Source: Athripsodes cinereus (taxonomy: Eukaryota > Arthropoda > Insecta > Trichoptera > Leptoceridae). Taken from it: 64,000 nt of DNA. The translations under genes were made by a program, and so were the position numbers. This document shows positions 63,613 through 64,000 of the stretch, piece by piece. Every line of letters starts with the position of its first letter. Position 1 is the stretch's first letter. Location of the stretch: assembly GCA_947579605.1 (NCBI GenBank), contig OX388307.1, forward strand, positions 17,461,237 to 17,525,236. Reading direction: 5' to 3'. The notes under the pieces were generated by a model. That model made no database searches. It was not told the DNA's origin and worked only from the letters and a program-made list of their open reading frames with translations.

Positions 63613-64000
63613 TTATAATATGATGCGGATATCAATCGCATCGGCAATTGGAGGGAACAGCGATAGGAACCCTATCTATCTCTGGCCACGTACTTTTTCT
63701 TTATTGAGACGCGGGTCGAAGTTTGGGTTTTACAGTTATCAAATATTCATCTCACAGTAGGTGATCAGAAACTTAAGTTAGATACAAATTGGTGTTCTAT
63801 CTCGGATCGCGTCGACAAGGCTATCTCGGTTAGATTATTGAGACCGGCCATTAGTCAATAAGTATACTCTACAGTGATGGGCATAAGTATGGAAATGCTT
63901 AACAAAATATATGAAAATGATGAATAGCAGGTATTTTTTTCTTTTTGTGAGAACAACAAAAGAATAAATAAATGTTAAAATAATTACTTCAATATTGGTG

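Larger units (their letters stand above)
62069..63850. mobile_element. Harbinger-like non-autonomous element
   Basis: Inverted ends (C/T)GGCCGGTCTCAATAA at 62069-62084 and complement at 63835-63850, with TTA on both sides (62066-62068, 63851-63853), as in PIF/Harbinger elements (TWA target). Subterminal CTATCTC motifs occur near both ends. The 1.8 kb interior has no transposase and is filled with nested pieces (hAT MITE, LINE pieces, hairpin). Confidence 0.7.

Overview
The window is AT-rich animal nuclear DNA, most likely from a moth or butterfly. The evidence is spliceosomal introns with GT/AG borders, a conserved metazoan gene in about 20 exons, dense non-LTR retrotransposons, piggyBac-like, Tc1-like, hAT-like, pogo-like and Penelope-like debris, and the recurrent GTAGGTACCTAC-type motif that is common in lepidopteran non-coding DNA. 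Species cannot be fixed from the sequence alone.

The only host gene I can support is Sin3A, the scaffold of the Sin3-HDAC corepressor. It lies on the + strand and runs off the right edge. Nineteen coding exons from 28045 to 61218 join in frame at every junction (about 1,365 codons) and encode PAH1, PAH2, PAH3, the HDAC-interaction region and the start of the conserved C-terminal region. A candidate non-coding first exon at 11569-11761 would put a 16.2 kb first intron in front of the ATG exon. The remaining C-terminal exons are outside the window.

Region by region. 1-11.3 kb: upstream DNA packed with truncated non-LTR pieces (one nested insertion with a 13-bp target duplication), a tRNA-derived SINE, a pogo-like MITE with perfect 25-bp ends, and a foldback element with a perfect 88-bp palindrome. 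11.5-28 kb: candidate first exon and long intron 1, holding an unclassified TIR transposon remnant, Tc1, RTE, Penelope-like and piggyBac pieces, a palindromic module present in two orientations, and a tandem array of about 110-bp units. 28-35.3 kb: the compact, exon-dense half of Sin3A. 35.3-44.5 kb: a 9.3 kb intron with a 25-bp-TIR element of 7.8 kb that holds one arm of an inverted duplication and a DIRS-type tyrosine-recombinase retrotransposon with identical 163-bp inverted repeats and an internal complementary region; a YqaJ-nuclease fragment lies just outside it. 44.5-57.3 kb: two exons, then an 11.4 kb intron with an RTE-like element and a full-length antisense APE/RT/RNase H non-LTR element with a 13-bp target duplication, itself split by a second non-LTR element. 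57.3-64 kb: three more exons, the second inverted arm, an R1-like RT scrap, and a Harbinger-like element with nested hAT and LINE pieces.

No CRISPR array, rRNA, intact tRNA or bacterial operon was seen. None of the mobile elements shows an intact set of open reading frames: every coding piece is truncated, frameshifted or interrupted. The most interesting structures are the DIRS element, the inverted duplication at 36.4-38.0 / 59.0-60.8 kb, the Penelope GIY-YIG fragment inside inverted repeats, the palindromic module with its reversed core, and a conserved ATG-initiated motif (MNFHQ-PSV) that twice follows a hairpin.
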